DNA from: Candidatus Binataceae bacterium
GTDB lineage: Bacteria; Desulfobacterota; Binatia; Binatales; Binataceae
NCBI GenBank assembly: GCA_030041155.1
Contig: JASHOJ010000042.1
Coordinates: 1 to 54,543 of the forward strand
Direction of reading: 5' to 3'
Length of the DNA stretch: 54,543 nucleotides
Position numbers and translations under genes: made by a program
The notes under the pieces: model-generated
What the model was told of the DNA's origin: nothing
The model's input: the letters and a program-made list of their open reading frames with translations, nothing else
The model's database searches: none
Shown here: positions 26,229 to 35,156 of the stretch, one piece after another
How the letters are laid out: each line of letters opens with the position of its first letter
Position numbering within the stretch: position 1 is the stretch's first letter

Positions 26229-27389
26229 TTGGTTTTCACGGTGAAAAAGCGTCAGGGTCTGGCAGTGAGAACGGATACGGCAGCAAGCGCGGATGCGCCT
26301 CGAAGCGCGCATCCGTACTTGATGTGGGATCATATTCGCGAGCAGCCGCAATCGATCGTACGCGCGACCGGCCGGAATCGGATCGCAATAACCAGTTTCG
26401 CGCGGCGGCTCGCTCGCGCCGAATCGATAACTCTGAGTGGAGCCGGCAGTTCGCTTCACGCCGCGATGCTGACGGAGTATTGGCTGCGCGCGGAGGCAGG
26501 AATCGCAACGGCGCGCGCGATCGATTCATTCGAGCTGAGACATTATTTTCCGCGACCTGCGCCGCAATCCGCACTGATCGGATTTTCGCATCGCGGCTCC
26601 AGGGAGGCGCTTGCGCGCGGTCGTGGCGCTTCGATTCTCAGCGCAATCGTGTGCGGCGAGGATCCGCGCCCGAGCCGCGATCCCGCCGAGTATGTTTTCC
26701 GGACCACGCCGATTGAAAAATCCGGCACCCACACGAAAAGCCTGACCGCGGCGCTCGCGATCGGATACCAATTCGCGGCCCAGACCGCGCAAGCGCGCGG
26801 ACTGGACGCGCACGCATCGGCAATTCACAAGGCGCTGGCGGAAATTCCAGCGCGACTACGCCGCCGAATCGAGCACCCTGCGGCTGAGCGCGAGACGGCG
26901 TCCGCGCTGCGCGATTTCGATCGCATCATCCTGGTCGGCACGGGTCCGGCATACGTATGCGCACGCGAGGGCGCGCTGAAACTCAAGGAGGCCGTCTTTG
27001 CCCATGCCGAGGCGCTTGAGACCGAGGAATTTCTCCACGGTCCAATTGCATCGGTCGATAAAGCCACCCTGCTCATCCTGGTTTTCTGCGGCGGCCCGGT
27101 TCTGAGGCGCCTTACGCAGGCCTCGCGCGCCGCAAAGGAGATCGGCGCGGCAACGCTTGCGCTTATCAATGGCGAGGCGCCGGCGCTTGCGAGGAATGCC
27201 GACCGGGTAATCGAAACCGAGCGATGCGACGAATCCAGCAGCCCCTTTTCGACCATTCTCTCGCTCCAGTTGTTCACCTATTTTTCGGCGCTCGCGCGCG
27301 GGACCAATCCCGACCGGAATCGACGCGAGGACGCGCGCTATTCCCGCGCGGCGAAAATATTTGAAACGAACTTTGAAAAGAAATTTTGA
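26229..27389 (+). CDS. Double-SIS-domain sugar-phosphate isomerase-like protein
   Basis: 386 aa with two SIS domains, resembling the isomerase half of GlmS or AgaS-type sugar isomerases: LSGAGSSLHAAMLTEYWLR in the first, then EKSGTHTKSLTAALAIGYQ, and ILVGTGPAYVCAREGALKLKEAVFAHAEALETEEFLHGP in the second. Without a glutaminase domain it likely binds or isomerises an amino-sugar phosphate. The first SIS domain seems to lack the usual SQSG serine motif (FSHRGSREA stands in its place), so activity is uncertain. TTG at 26229 or GTG at 26241 could start it. It lies 35 bases before the nitrile hydratase operon. Confidence 0.78.
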   Translation: MVFTVKKRQGLAVRTDTAASADAPRSAHPYLMWDHIREQPQSIVRATGRNRIAITSFARRLARAESITLSGAGSSLHAAMLTEYWLRAEAGIATARAIDSFELRHYFPRPAPQSALIGFSHRGSREALARGRGASILSAIVCGEDPRPSRDPAEYVFRTTPIEKSGTHTKSLTAALAIGYQFAAQTAQARGLDAHASAIHKALAEIPARLRRRIEHPAAERETASALRDFDRIILVGTGPAYVCAREGALKLKEAVFAHAEALETEEFLHGPIASVDKATLLILVFCGGPVLRRLTQASRAAKEIGAATLALINGEAPALARNADRVIETERCDESSSPFSTILSLQLFTYFSALARGTNPDRNRREDARYSRAAKIFETNFEKKF

Positions 27390-27424
27390 AACATTAACGC
27401 GAGATGTGGTAAGCCGAGCCTCAG

Positions 27425-28138
27425 ATGAACGGTATCCATGACATGGGCGGGATGGATGGGTTCGGTCCGGTCGAACGCGACGAGGCGCAGTTCCACGCCG
27501 AGTGGGAGAAGCGCGCGTTCGCGCTCGCCAACCTCGCGCTTGTTCGAGCCGGCGCGAATGTGGACGAATTTCGCCACGCGATCGAGCGAATTCCTCCGGC
27601 GCGCTATCTCGCGTCGTCGTACTACGAACGATGGATGATCGCGATCGAGACGCTGCTGGTCGAAAAAGGAATTCTGGATCGCGCCGCTATCGATCGAATC
27701 GCCCAGAGCAGCGGTGTGGTAGAACCGGCGCCGTGTATTCCCGCCGAATACAAGCCGCGATCGCGATCGCTGCGGGCTCGACTCGCGGCGGGCGACATGG
27801 TCAGGGCGCGGGTTATCGATCCGATGGGGCATACGCGGCTGGTGGGTTACGCGCGCGGAAGAAGCGGCGTCATCCTGGCGGATCGCGGAGTTTACGTTTT
27901 CCCCGACACCAATGCGCATCGCGCGGGTGAAAATCGCCAGCACGTTTACTCGGTTGAGTTTCGCGCGCGGGAATTGTTCGGAGATCGCGCGTCGCCGCGC
28001 GATCGCGTCGTAATCGATCTGTGGGAGGATTATCTAGAGCCCGATTCGCGGGATGCGCCCGGGCGGCGTGTGTCCGCACGAGCGGCCCGAGCGCAGCGGG
28101 CAAAATCAGCCGCGAGAAAGAGAGGCGCGAGAAGATGA
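27425..28138 (+). CDS. nthB: Nitrile hydratase beta subunit
   Basis: 237 aa. The N-terminus [16 protein letters not shown] is the beta-subunit hallmark, followed by the helical domain ([17 protein letters not shown]) and a C-terminal SH3-like barrel ([37 protein letters not shown]). With the alpha subunit it hydrates nitriles to amides. After LEP there is an unusual 30-residue Arg/Lys/Ala tail. The stop overlaps the alpha-subunit start as ATGA. Confidence 0.93.
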   Translation: MNGIHDMGGMDGFGPVERDEAQFHAEWEKRAFALANLALVRAGANVDEFRHAIERIPPARYLASSYYERWMIAIETLLVEKGILDRAAIDRIAQSSGVVEPAPCIPAEYKPRSRSLRARLAAGDMVRARVIDPMGHTRLVGYARGRSGVILADRGVYVFPDTNAHRAGENRQHVYSVEFRARELFGDRASPRDRVVIDLWEDYLEPDSRDAPGRRVSARAARAQRAKSAARKRGARR

Positions 28139-28785
28139 GCGACGATACAATCGGCAAGGAGGGGCACGATCACGACGCCACCGAGCACGGCCCCGCGGCG
28201 CGAATCAAGGCGCTGGAACAACTGCTCAGCGAGAAAGGCATCGTCGATGCCGCCGCGCTCGACAAAATTATCGAGCGATACGAGCACCTGGTCGGGCCGC
28301 GAAACGGCGCGCGTGTCGTGGCGCGAGCGTGGACCGATCCGGCATTTCGCAAGCGGCTCTTTGCGGATGCGGTTGCGGCATGCGCGGAGCTTGGAATATC
28401 CGGACCGGAAGGCGGCCATCTGGTTGCGGTCGAGAACACGCCGCGCGTCCACAATCTGGTCGTGTGCACGCTGTGCTCGTGCTATCCGTGGCCGGTGCTC
28501 GGTCTTCCGCCGGCGTGGTACAAGAGCTTTGCCTATCGATCGCGGGCGGTCAGCGATCCGCGCGGAGTGATGCGCGAGTTCGGGCTGGAAATTCCGGAGA
28601 GCGTGGAGGTTCGGGTCTGGGATTCGAGCGCCGAGCAGCGTTACATCGTCATTCCCGAACGCCCGCCGAACACCGAGCATCTGAGCGAAGAGGAGCTGGC
28701 GGCTCTGGTCACCCGCGATTCGATGATCGGCGTCGCAACCATAGCGCCGCCCTCAAAGAAGAGTCCGCGGAGTCGCGAGCGATGA
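28135..28785 (+). CDS. nthA: Nitrile hydratase alpha subunit, cobalt type
   Basis: 216 aa. The metal-binding motif [17 protein letters not shown] places Cys111, Cys114 and Cys116 around the active site; Thr in CTLCSC marks the cobalt type (iron enzymes have CSLCSC). The middle two ligands are expected to be oxidised to sulfinic and sulfenic acid. SCNase gamma subunits share CTLCSC but normally lack this YPWPVLG context. Starts within the nthB stop (ATGA) and ends within the accessory-gene start (ATGA), so the three products are translationally coupled in the order beta-alpha-accessory. Confidence 0.94.
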   Translation: MSDDTIGKEGHDHDATEHGPAARIKALEQLLSEKGIVDAAALDKIIERYEHLVGPRNGARVVARAWTDPAFRKRLFADAVAACAELGISGPEGGHLVAVENTPRVHNLVVCTLCSCYPWPVLGLPPAWYKSFAYRSRAVSDPRGVMREFGLEIPESVEVRVWDSSAEQRYIVIPERPPNTEHLSEEELAALVTRDSMIGVATIAPPSKKSPRSRER

Positions 28786-29117
28786 AACCGCCGCGAATCG
28801 ACGCTCTTCTTGATGGAATAAATCTGGGAGCAGCTCCGGACGAGGAGCGGGTCTTCAGCGCGCCGTGGGAGGCGCGTGCATTCGCGGTCGCATTGGCGCT
28901 CAGCGAAGCCGGTTATTTTTCCTGGGATTTTTTCCGCGCGCGCCTGATCGAACAGGTCGCGGTCTCTGACCGGGTTCGCGAACGCGACGGGACCGCATCA
29001 CGCGGCGAATATTACGAGCACTTCCTGCGCGCGCTCGAACAGGCAGTCGCCGAGGCGGGACTCGCCTCGCCCGCCGAGCTTGCGCGCAAGATCATGGAAA
29101 TCGAGGCTGGCACCTAA
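28782..29117 (+). CDS. Nitrile hydratase accessory (activator) protein
   Basis: 111 aa resembling the beta-subunit N-terminal fold and the p14K-type cobalt-insertion/self-subunit-swapping activators: [31 protein letters not shown], then [19 protein letters not shown]. The ATG at 28782 overlaps the alpha-subunit TGA. Likely delivers the cobalt-loaded oxidised alpha subunit to beta. Ends the operon; a hairpin follows about 35 bases later. Confidence 0.85.
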   Translation: MKPPRIDALLDGINLGAAPDEERVFSAPWEARAFAVALALSEAGYFSWDFFRARLIEQVAVSDRVRERDGTASRGEYYEHFLRALEQAVAEAGLASPAELARKIMEIEAGT

Positions 29118-29140
29118 TTCGGCGCTCCCCCGAAGCGCTA

Positions 29141-29156
29141 CGTTTCACGTGAAACA
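29141..29156. promoter_or_regulatory. parS-like chromosome centromere site
   Basis: CGTTTCACGTGAAACA matches the ParB-binding parS consensus TGTTTCACGTGAAACA at 15 of 16 positions and contains the perfect 14-base palindrome GTTTCACGTGAAAC. It is intergenic, where parS sites often lie. No parA or parB is in the window. Confidence 0.7.
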
Positions 29157-29174
29157 TCGCAGAAACGATGTTTT
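29152..29174 (+). terminator. Hairpin after the nitrile hydratase operon
   Basis: AAACATCG, six-base loop CAGAAA and CGATGTTT form a perfect eight-pair stem running into TTTT. It overlaps the right half of the parS-like site and suits an intrinsic terminator of the operon. Confidence 0.5.
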
Positions 29175-29528
29175 GAGCGAGAGCTTTGCGCGCTAAATCC
29201 TCATGTGCGCTGATGAATCCGCTAACAATCTCGCAATTTGCGATAACAATTTGCCAACTGCAAAGAATTCGCCGAATTTTCGACTCCGATCACGCCTCGG
29301 CCGCCAGAGAGGCGATTTCGCGGACACCCTCGCCTTCAGAGATGGCCTTTAATGAGCCGGAAGTGGCCCTTCCTGCCGTTGACAACGGCAAACCGGTATT
29401 GAGAGATACCCCCTGCACCGCAGCGAGGCTTAAAACGCGTTTCTCGCGAGATCGGGTTAGCCGGCATTGTCTCGAGAATCTGGCGAATGCCTGAGGAGCA
29501 GACGGAGGCGTACCGCGATCCTCGAGCA

Positions 29529-30152
29529 TCACGAAGCCTGCGACTCAGATCGCAGTGCTTTCCAGGCAGCGCGCGCGAGCAGCTTCTCCGCTCGCCTGAT
29601 TCGGCTCGGGTCGCGTTTGCTTTCAAGCAGCCACCATCGAGTGAACTCGTTGGCAGGTCCAATCCAAAGCGCGTAGCACACATCCGCCGGTAGTGGTCGG
29701 ATTTCGCGGGCGTGCTCCCGCAGGAATTTCATCACCCCGTCGAAGAACACCTGATTTAATTGTTGCGCTCGTTTCTCGGTGAGCTGAGCCACCTCGGGCT
29801 CGCGGCAATGAATCAGGTATCGCGCAAGCTTCGGATTATGCTCCGTCCAGTGGAGATGTTGCCGCACCGCTCCCTCGATTCCTTCTCGCGCATGCCCGCT
29901 TTCGTTGAGTATTCCCAGAAATTGTTGTTCGTACGCTTCCAGCGTTTCGAGATAAAGCACCGCCGCTACATCGGCTTTGCCCCCGAAATGGTGATAGAAG
30001 CTGCCAATACTCGCCCCGGAACGTTCCAGGAGTTCGGCCGCCGTCGTGTCCGCGAGTCCTTTTTCCAGAAACAGGTCGAGCGCGGCGTCGAGAATTTGAT
30101 TGCGCCTTGCTCGCGACGCGGTGGCCCTGGCTCCCGCTGCCATACCGCGCAT
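29529..30152 (-). CDS. TetR-family transcriptional repressor
   Basis: About 207 aa. N-terminal TetR helix-turn-helix: RRNQILDAALDLFLEKGL, TTAAELLERSGASIGSFYHHF, GGKADVAAVLY. The C-terminal ligand domain is helical and unassigned. The ATG at 30152 has AGGG five bases upstream; a GTG 27 bases earlier lies inside the operator repeat and is less likely. It diverges from the VOC gene and probably represses itself and that gene through the inverted repeat between them. Confidence 0.88.
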   Translation of the reverse strand: MRGMAAGARATASRARRNQILDAALDLFLEKGLADTTAAELLERSGASIGSFYHHFGGKADVAAVLYLETLEAYEQQFLGILNESGHAREGIEGAVRQHLHWTEHNPKLARYLIHCREPEVAQLTEKRAQQLNQVFFDGVMKFLREHAREIRPLPADVCYALWIGPANEFTRWWLLESKRDPSRIRRAEKLLARAAWKALRSESQAS

Positions 30153-30165
30153 TATTCCCTCTTGA

Positions 30166-30208
30166 CTAGAGCTTGTCACTAGAGGATTCTTCTAGGTGAA
30201 AGCTCTAG
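30166..30208. promoter_or_regulatory. Inverted-repeat operator, probably for the TetR protein
   Basis: CTAGAGCTTGTCACTAGA (30166-30183) and TCTAGGTGAAAGCTCTAG (30191-30208) are inverted copies, with outer nine-base arms CTAGAGCTT/AAGCTCTAG exact. TTGACT at 30163 could be the -35 of a rightward promoter covered by the repeat. The location between the divergent TetR and VOC genes supports an autoregulatory operator. Confidence 0.6.
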
Positions 30209-30267
30209 CAGAGGAAGCTCGACCAATCACTTAATCGCCGATCCCCGGCAATAGAGTGAGGTGGCAA

Positions 30268-30702
30268 ATGGCAGATCGAATCGACCTCGGCCTAACCCAT
30301 GTTGCCCTTGTTGTAAGCGACGTCGATGCCAGCGTCGAGTTCTACACAACCTATGCGGGCATGCGGGTCGTCCATCAGCGAAATGATGCCGGCGTCAAAG
30401 TGGCCTGGCTCTCCGATCTGACGCGGCCATTCGTAGTTGTGATTATCGAGAGCGGCAAGGTCGAGTGGCCGCTGCGGCCGATGGGTCATTTGGGCGTGGC
30501 TCTACAAAGCCGTGCCGAAGTAGACCGCCTTTGCGAGCAGGCACGGCGCGAATCAAGGAGCGTGCATGGCCCGCAGGATTCGGGCTATCCGGTCGGCTAC
30601 TGGGGCTTTATCGAGGATCCTGACGGTCACACCCTGGAGCTTTCGTACGGACAGGACATCGCGTTCACGGTTAAGGACTCTCAGCGCGGCGATCAGCAAT
30701 GA
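30268..30702 (+). CDS. Glyoxalase/VOC superfamily protein
   Basis: About 144 aa, a single vicinal-oxygen-chelate unit: LGLTHVALVVSDVDASVEFYTTYAGM, a central GHLGVAL strand carrying a metal His, and EDPDGHTLELSYG with the terminal Glu ligand. Family members include glyoxalase I, extradiol dioxygenases and fosfomycin-type resistance enzymes; which one is unknown. Start at 30268 has GAGGTG upstream. Sits directly across the operator from the TetR gene, its likely regulator. Confidence 0.85.
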   Translation: MADRIDLGLTHVALVVSDVDASVEFYTTYAGMRVVHQRNDAGVKVAWLSDLTRPFVVVIIESGKVEWPLRPMGHLGVALQSRAEVDRLCEQARRESRSVHGPQDSGYPVGYWGFIEDPDGHTLELSYGQDIAFTVKDSQRGDQQ

Positions 30703-30742
30703 AATCACCTGGTTACAGTCCGAGGTGCGGCCGAGCCGCAGG

Positions 30743-31285
30743 CTAGGCGTTTTTGCCCTGCTTGCCCTCAACCCACTGAAACATCAGGGTCTGGTAATAT
30801 TCGAGATTGCGTCCGAGCAGAAACACCTTCGGCACGCCCTCGATCTCCGCGTAGACGGCGGTGCGGGTGGGATTTTCGCTGCCGAACAGGAGTTTTATCG
30901 GCTGCGCTCGATCCGTGGCCTTGATCGTCATCAGAGTCTGCGGATTATCGAGTCCGAACTCGGAAAGATTATCGAGATTTTCGGCTACCACCTCGACGTC
31001 CTTCTGATTTGTCAGCAGCGCATTCATCGCCTGCATCAGATCCTGCGGGATGAACGCGGTTGCCGGCTGGGTAACGCGGAACTGCTTGCCGCCGGGAGTG
31101 AGTACGTAGGCCAGCGATTCGCTGCCGCGAGTCATCTCAACCGAGTCGATACCGTCGATCTTAAGCAGGCTTTCCTCGCGCTCCTTGAGGGCGGAGTTGG
31201 GATTTATCCGGGGCCGTCCCCACAGATAGATCGGCACCAGGATTATGAAAACAACCGTGAAAACCACTGCGGAGCGGATGTTCAC
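30743..31285 (-). CDS. DUF4340 membrane-anchored protein of the Gld-type ABC operon
   Basis: About 180 aa. N-terminal anchor (SAVVFTVVFIILVPIYLWG) and a periplasmic DUF4340 domain (LKIDGIDSVEMTRG, FGLDNPQTLMTIK, YAEIEGVPKVFLLG). The GTG at 31285 overlaps the upstream gene's stop as GTGA and gives a protein that begins at the anchor. DUF4340 proteins are routinely encoded last in this ABC exporter operon, as here. Function within the complex is not known. Confidence 0.8.
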   Translation of the reverse strand: MNIRSAVVFTVVFIILVPIYLWGRPRINPNSALKEREESLLKIDGIDSVEMTRGSESLAYVLTPGGKQFRVTQPATAFIPQDLMQAMNALLTNQKDVEVVAENLDNLSEFGLDNPQTLMTIKATDRAQPIKLLFGSENPTRTAVYAEIEGVPKVFLLGRNLEYYQTLMFQWVEGKQGKNA

Positions 31286-32736
31286 GCGAAGAACCTCCTG
31301 CGCACGAAGACCGCGACCGCGATCAGCACCAGGATCAGAGTCTCGATTCCAGCGGCCGAATAGGCGAGCCAATTCGATTGCCGGCTGGTCACGTAAAAGG
31401 CGGCCGTTTCGCCTTTATTGAGCCGTTCGCGGCTCGCGATCAACATCTCGTCACCGGCCATCTCGTTGATCAGGCCGACAGCCAGATCGCGGTTCCCCAG
31501 CATCTCGATAAACTGGTTCGATCCGAAAGCCGAGCTGCCAATCCCGACGATCCGCGTCATCTGCTGCACCGGGATGTGGATATCCGATGCCGGCGCCAGA
31601 TCGATTTCCGATCCAACCGGGATCGGCCCTTTGGTATCGCGGCCAGGTTTGTACTCGGTAATTCCGGTCGTGATCGCCTTCACGTCGCCGGAAGCCCAGC
31701 TTTCGTGCGATGAGCGCAGGAATTCGTTCGTCAGCACCACCTGGAGGCCATCGACCGCCGCCGCACCCGGTTTCAGCGTGATATTGACGCCGCGCGCGAG
31801 TGAAAACACCGCCGGCGCCGACATCGAGCGGCTGATCGTGTTGTTTTCGGCGCGCAGCGGAATCTGAGTGGTGAGAATTTCGCCGGCGGTCAGGCGGTAG
31901 GCCGGATCGACCAGCGTCTGATCGGTGAAGTCCATTCCGTACTGCTGCAGAAATTTGACCAGGCTCGGCGATCCATAAGGATCGATGATCGCAACAAAAT
32001 GGCCGCCGCGCTTAAGAAATTTGCCCAGCTCGGTAAGCTCTTCGGGCAGGAAATCCTTGCTCGGTCCAAGCGTCACCAGCACGTTGCAATTGTCGGGAAC
32101 GCCGCTTGCGAACAGCGAAACCTGGTCAACAGTGTAATTGTTCTGTTCCAGCATGTTTCGCCATTCCGAGTAGCCGGTATTGTGATCGGTGTCGTACAAG
32201 TCGCGTTCACCGTGACCGACCGTGAAATCGATATGCTTGCTGGTGTCGGATGATATCTGCAGGATCGCGGGAATCAGCAGATCCGAGCGGGCGTTGTCGA
32301 AATCGCGCCGCCTGCCCTGCGATTCCACCACCACCTCGCCATAGCTGGACACCCCGTACTGATGCGCCAGTCCCGGCGCCTTGTTCACGTCGATCACCTG
32401 ATAGGTCAGCCGCGGGGTAAACGCCGCCGCCTGGAAGAGAAGATCTGCAAGCTGAAGATACGCGGGATCCTCGGTGCGGACGAAAGCCATCACCTTCACC
32501 GGATGGGTCAGGCCGCTCAGCACGCGCTTGTCGAAATCGGAGAGCGAGTATTTTTTGTCCGGCGTCAGATCGAAGCGGACATTGTGTTCGGTAATAATCA
32601 TGTTGGCGATGATCAGAACCGCCCCGAGCGCGATCACCGAGTAGATGAGCACCGCATAATTGCGCCAAATCGAGCCGCGCTGTTCTCTTGAATCGCGCGG
32701 CGCTTGGAGCTCGCCCTTTATCTCCGGCCGGTCCAC
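31282..32736 (-). CDS. GldG-like ABC transporter auxiliary protein
   Basis: 484 aa. An N-terminal helix (YAVLIYSVIALGAVLIIANMI), a large periplasmic domain with RFDLTPDKKYSLSDFDKRVLSGL and VTLGPSKDFLPEELTELGKFLKRGGHFVAIIDP, and a C-terminal helix before RRRFF: the plan of GldG-family proteins (ABC_transp_aux). In gliding bacteroidetes GldAFG form an exporter; homologues in non-gliding bacteria have unknown substrates. Overlaps the permease gene by 19 bases. Confidence 0.85.
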   Translation of the reverse strand: MDRPEIKGELQAPRDSREQRGSIWRNYAVLIYSVIALGAVLIIANMIITEHNVRFDLTPDKKYSLSDFDKRVLSGLTHPVKVMAFVRTEDPAYLQLADLLFQAAAFTPRLTYQVIDVNKAPGLAHQYGVSSYGEVVVESQGRRRDFDNARSDLLIPAILQISSDTSKHIDFTVGHGERDLYDTDHNTGYSEWRNMLEQNNYTVDQVSLFASGVPDNCNVLVTLGPSKDFLPEELTELGKFLKRGGHFVAIIDPYGSPSLVKFLQQYGMDFTDQTLVDPAYRLTAGEILTTQIPLRAENNTISRSMSAPAVFSLARGVNITLKPGAAAVDGLQVVLTNEFLRSSHESWASGDVKAITTGITEYKPGRDTKGPIPVGSEIDLAPASDIHIPVQQMTRIVGIGSSAFGSNQFIEMLGNRDLAVGLINEMAGDEMLIASRERLNKGETAAFYVTSRQSNWLAYSAAGIETLILVLIAVAVFVRRRFFA

Positions 32737-33566
32737 TTGCGAGCCTCCATCGAGCGCATGGTCAGAAACAGGAAGAAAAAGATGAAAAACAAGAAATACG
32801 TGATGTGGTCGATGTCAATAACGCCCTTTGCGAATGTGTCAAACTGATCGAACATCGAAAATGCGCGCAGCGTCGTGATCCACCCGGTCTCGAATGCCGC
32901 TTCGTTCCAGTTGAGGACCCACAGGATCAAAAGCCCAACCAGGGTCGCGACGCCGGCTACGACCTGGCTCTCGCACAGGGACGAGATGAATATTCCGAAC
33001 GCCAGGAAAGCGCTGCCGATCAGCAGCAGTCCGACGTAGCCGGCCAGCAGCGGAAACACCGGGAACGGATTGATGATGCGGAGATAGATCGGATACAGCA
33101 GCGTAAACCCAAGCATCATCAGGAAGATGACGAAAGTGGCAAGAAATTTGCCGCCCAGAATTTCGCTGTCGCGAATCGGATAGGTGTAAAGCAGCTCGAT
33201 CGTGCCGAGTTTTCGCTCCTCGGCGAAACTTCGCATCGTGATAAACGGCAGCGTGAGCCACAGCACCTGGCGGATATCGCCGAACAGTAGCTGCCAGTAA
33301 TTTTGAATGATGTCGCGGGCGAAGGTCATGGTTTCGAAGAAGTTCAGGTCGGTCCACGCGCGCAATCCGGCGAACAGGGTGAAAACGCCCGCGATCACAT
33401 AAACCAGCGGAAACGCGAAATATGAGCGCAGCTCCTTGCGCATCACCGCGAACATCCGCGCGGGAGAAAAGCCGCCGCGCAGACGGGTGGCCGGCGCCCG
33501 CGCCGCCTCCGATATCGGGCGCGCAACCTCAAGCTCAATTGCCGCGTTGGCCATCTGCTTCCTCAA
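32718..33566 (-). CDS. ABC-2 type permease, GldF-like
   Basis: 282 aa with about six membrane helices (FAFPLVYVIAGVFTLFAGL, VTLGVLF-type segments, a C-terminal ITYFLFFIFFFLFLTMRSMEARKW). The phrase MRSFAEERKLGTIELLYTYPIRDSEILGGKF is the marker of GldF/NosY-type permeases. The first about 30 residues are soluble. Partner of the ATPase upstream and of the GldG-like protein downstream. Confidence 0.85.
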   Translation of the reverse strand: MRKQMANAAIELEVARPISEAARAPATRLRGGFSPARMFAVMRKELRSYFAFPLVYVIAGVFTLFAGLRAWTDLNFFETMTFARDIIQNYWQLLFGDIRQVLWLTLPFITMRSFAEERKLGTIELLYTYPIRDSEILGGKFLATFVIFLMMLGFTLLYPIYLRIINPFPVFPLLAGYVGLLLIGSAFLAFGIFISSLCESQVVAGVATLVGLLILWVLNWNEAAFETGWITTLRAFSMFDQFDTFAKGVIDIDHITYFLFFIFFFLFLTMRSMEARKWTGRR

Positions 33567-33651
33567 AGACCGTCACACGCACACCCGCGCGCGGTCATAA
33601 TCGATATTCCTATGCCCGGTCGCCCCATAAATCGTGCTATACCCGGTCTTC

Positions 33652-34605
33652 CTATATCCGATCTTCCTTGGTCACGAGCCGCATGAACAAGTCTTCCAGC
33701 GACAGCGCCATCGGCTTGATCTCCAGCAGGCTCCATCCGCGTTGCACTACCGCGGCCGCGAGCGCTCCGCGGACCTGGTCGCCATGCCCGCTGGAATAAA
33801 CGACGAAGCTCGACACACCGGACTGGCCGAGCTCGGCCGAGCGATCCTGAAGCCGTTCCACGAAGGGAACCGCAGCGAGAACACTTTTCACCTGGTCAGC
33901 CGGCGCGGCAACCGAAATCAGGCTTTGATCGCTGCCCTGCAGCTTCGCCGTCAATTGCTCCGGCGTATCTTGAGCGACGATATTGCCGTTATCGATAATG
34001 ACTACGCGCCGGCAGGTCATCGTGACTTCCGGCAGGATATGCGTGGACAGCAGCACGGTGGAGCGGCCGGCGAGCGAGCGAATAAGGTCGCGAATTTCGA
34101 CCACCTGGCGCGGATCAAGCCCCACCGTCGGCTCATCAAGGATGAGCACTTCGGGATCGGGCAGCACCGCCTGCGCAATCCCAACCCGCTGGCGATAGCC
34201 CTTGGAGAGCTTGCCAATCAGCTTGTGCCGGACCTCGCTCAATCCACAGGTTTTTACCGCGAATTCGATTCTTTCGCGCTTCGCCCGCGCGTCAAGACCG
34301 CGCACTCGTGCCGCAAACTCCAAAAGCGCGGTGACGCTCAGGTCCGGATACAGGACCATGTTTTCCGGCAGATAGCCGACCTTTCGGCGCGTCTCGATCG
34401 AATGTTCGGACACGTCGAGGCCGCCGATCATCGCGGTGCCTGAGGTGGGCGGAAAAAACCCCGTCAGGATGCGCATGATGGTGGTTTTGCCGGAGCCATT
34501 GGGCCCCAGAAGACCGATGATCTCGCCCTTCTCGACTTTGAAGGAAACGTGGTTTACCGCGCGCGTTGCGCCGAAATACTTGGTAAGGCCTTGAACCTCT
34601 ATCAT
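33652..34605 (-). CDS. ABC transporter ATP-binding protein, GldA-like
   Basis: 317 aa. Walker A GPNGSGKTT, signature LSKGYRQRVGIAQ, Walker B VLILDEPTVGLDP, switch His in LLSTHILPE, then a C-terminal extension typical of ABC-2 exporters of this type. First gene of the minus-strand operon (ATPase, permease, GldG-like, DUF4340). The 85-base gap to the permease holds short imperfect CCTATnCCCGGTC repeats. Confidence 0.92.
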   Translation of the reverse strand: MIEVQGLTKYFGATRAVNHVSFKVEKGEIIGLLGPNGSGKTTIMRILTGFFPPTSGTAMIGGLDVSEHSIETRRKVGYLPENMVLYPDLSVTALLEFAARVRGLDARAKRERIEFAVKTCGLSEVRHKLIGKLSKGYRQRVGIAQAVLPDPEVLILDEPTVGLDPRQVVEIRDLIRSLAGRSTVLLSTHILPEVTMTCRRVVIIDNGNIVAQDTPEQLTAKLQGSDQSLISVAAPADQVKSVLAAVPFVERLQDRSAELGQSGVSSFVVYSSGHGDQVRGALAAAVVQRGWSLLEIKPMALSLEDLFMRLVTKEDRI

Positions 34606-34840
34606 CTAGATCATTTGCTTCCCGAGCCGGAGCGTTATCCGAAAATCGCGGCCCAAGTTACGCCGCACTTGAACTTCCTGTCCCGGGAGCGGTGAAGGCG
34701 TAAAAGGTCAGACTCCGAACATTCTAGGAAGGCTGGGCAGATGAAGTCAATTCATCCCCTCACCCTTTGCGTGCGCGCGCAACCAGCGCGGCTTTAAGTC
34801 GGTCGCCGCGTCCTCTATCCTTGCTGGCTTAGGAGTATAG

Positions 34841-35134
34841 ATGCTGAAAGCAGTCGCAGGAGCGGTCGTCGTCGCGATTATAGCGGCAATTCTGTTTTTC
34901 ATCTGGTCAGGACAAAACCAGAAGCAGGCGCAGACAATGCAAAGTCAGATCGCGGCGCTGAGTCAGGAATTGTCGCAGCTTCGCGACGAGAACACTCAAC
35001 TGAAGGGGCAGCTCGCGAGCGTCCAATCGGAAGAGCAGAATCTCGCGGCGCAGAACGACGAGCTTCGCAAGGCGATTGGCACCGTGAAGGCGACCGGCAA
35101 GCTGCCGCCCAACCTGCCCTACCCGCCGAAGTAG
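34841..35134 (+). CDS. Small membrane-anchored coiled-coil protein
   Basis: 97 aa: an N-terminal membrane helix (AVVVAIIAAILFFIWS) followed by a heptad-rich segment (QIAALSQELSQLRDENTQLK and on to QNDELRKAIG) and a Pro-rich tail. Resembles FtsB/YtxH-type bitopic proteins only in plan; no family assigned. Stands alone between divergent and convergent neighbours. Confidence 0.65.
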   Translation: MLKAVAGAVVVAIIAAILFFIWSGQNQKQAQTMQSQIAALSQELSQLRDENTQLKGQLASVQSEEQNLAAQNDELRKAIGTVKATGKLPPNLPYPPK

Positions 35135-35156
35135 CCGCGCCGCCCCGACAAGGGCT

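Larger units (their letters stand above)
29118..29528. other. Gene-free interval between convergent genes, with parS-like site
   Basis: About 410 bases between the nitrile hydratase operon and the leftward TetR gene. No credible coding frame. Contains the parS-like site and hairpin listed separately, a TCGCAA-T-TTGCGA palindrome at 29231-29243, an A+T-rich stretch around 29200-29290 and a perfect GCCGTTG-A-CAACGGC inverted repeat at 29375-29389. Confidence 0.6.

Noticed and set aside
28135..28785. Thiocyanate hydrolase gamma subunit
   Set aside because: CTLCSC occurs in both families, but the [10 protein letters not shown] context, the MNGIHDMGG beta subunit and the accessory gene fit nitrile hydratase.
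29118..29528. Chromosome origin (oriC)
   Set aside because: A+T-rich patch and a parS-like site are present, but I see no DnaA-box cluster and no dnaA, dnaN or parAB next to it.
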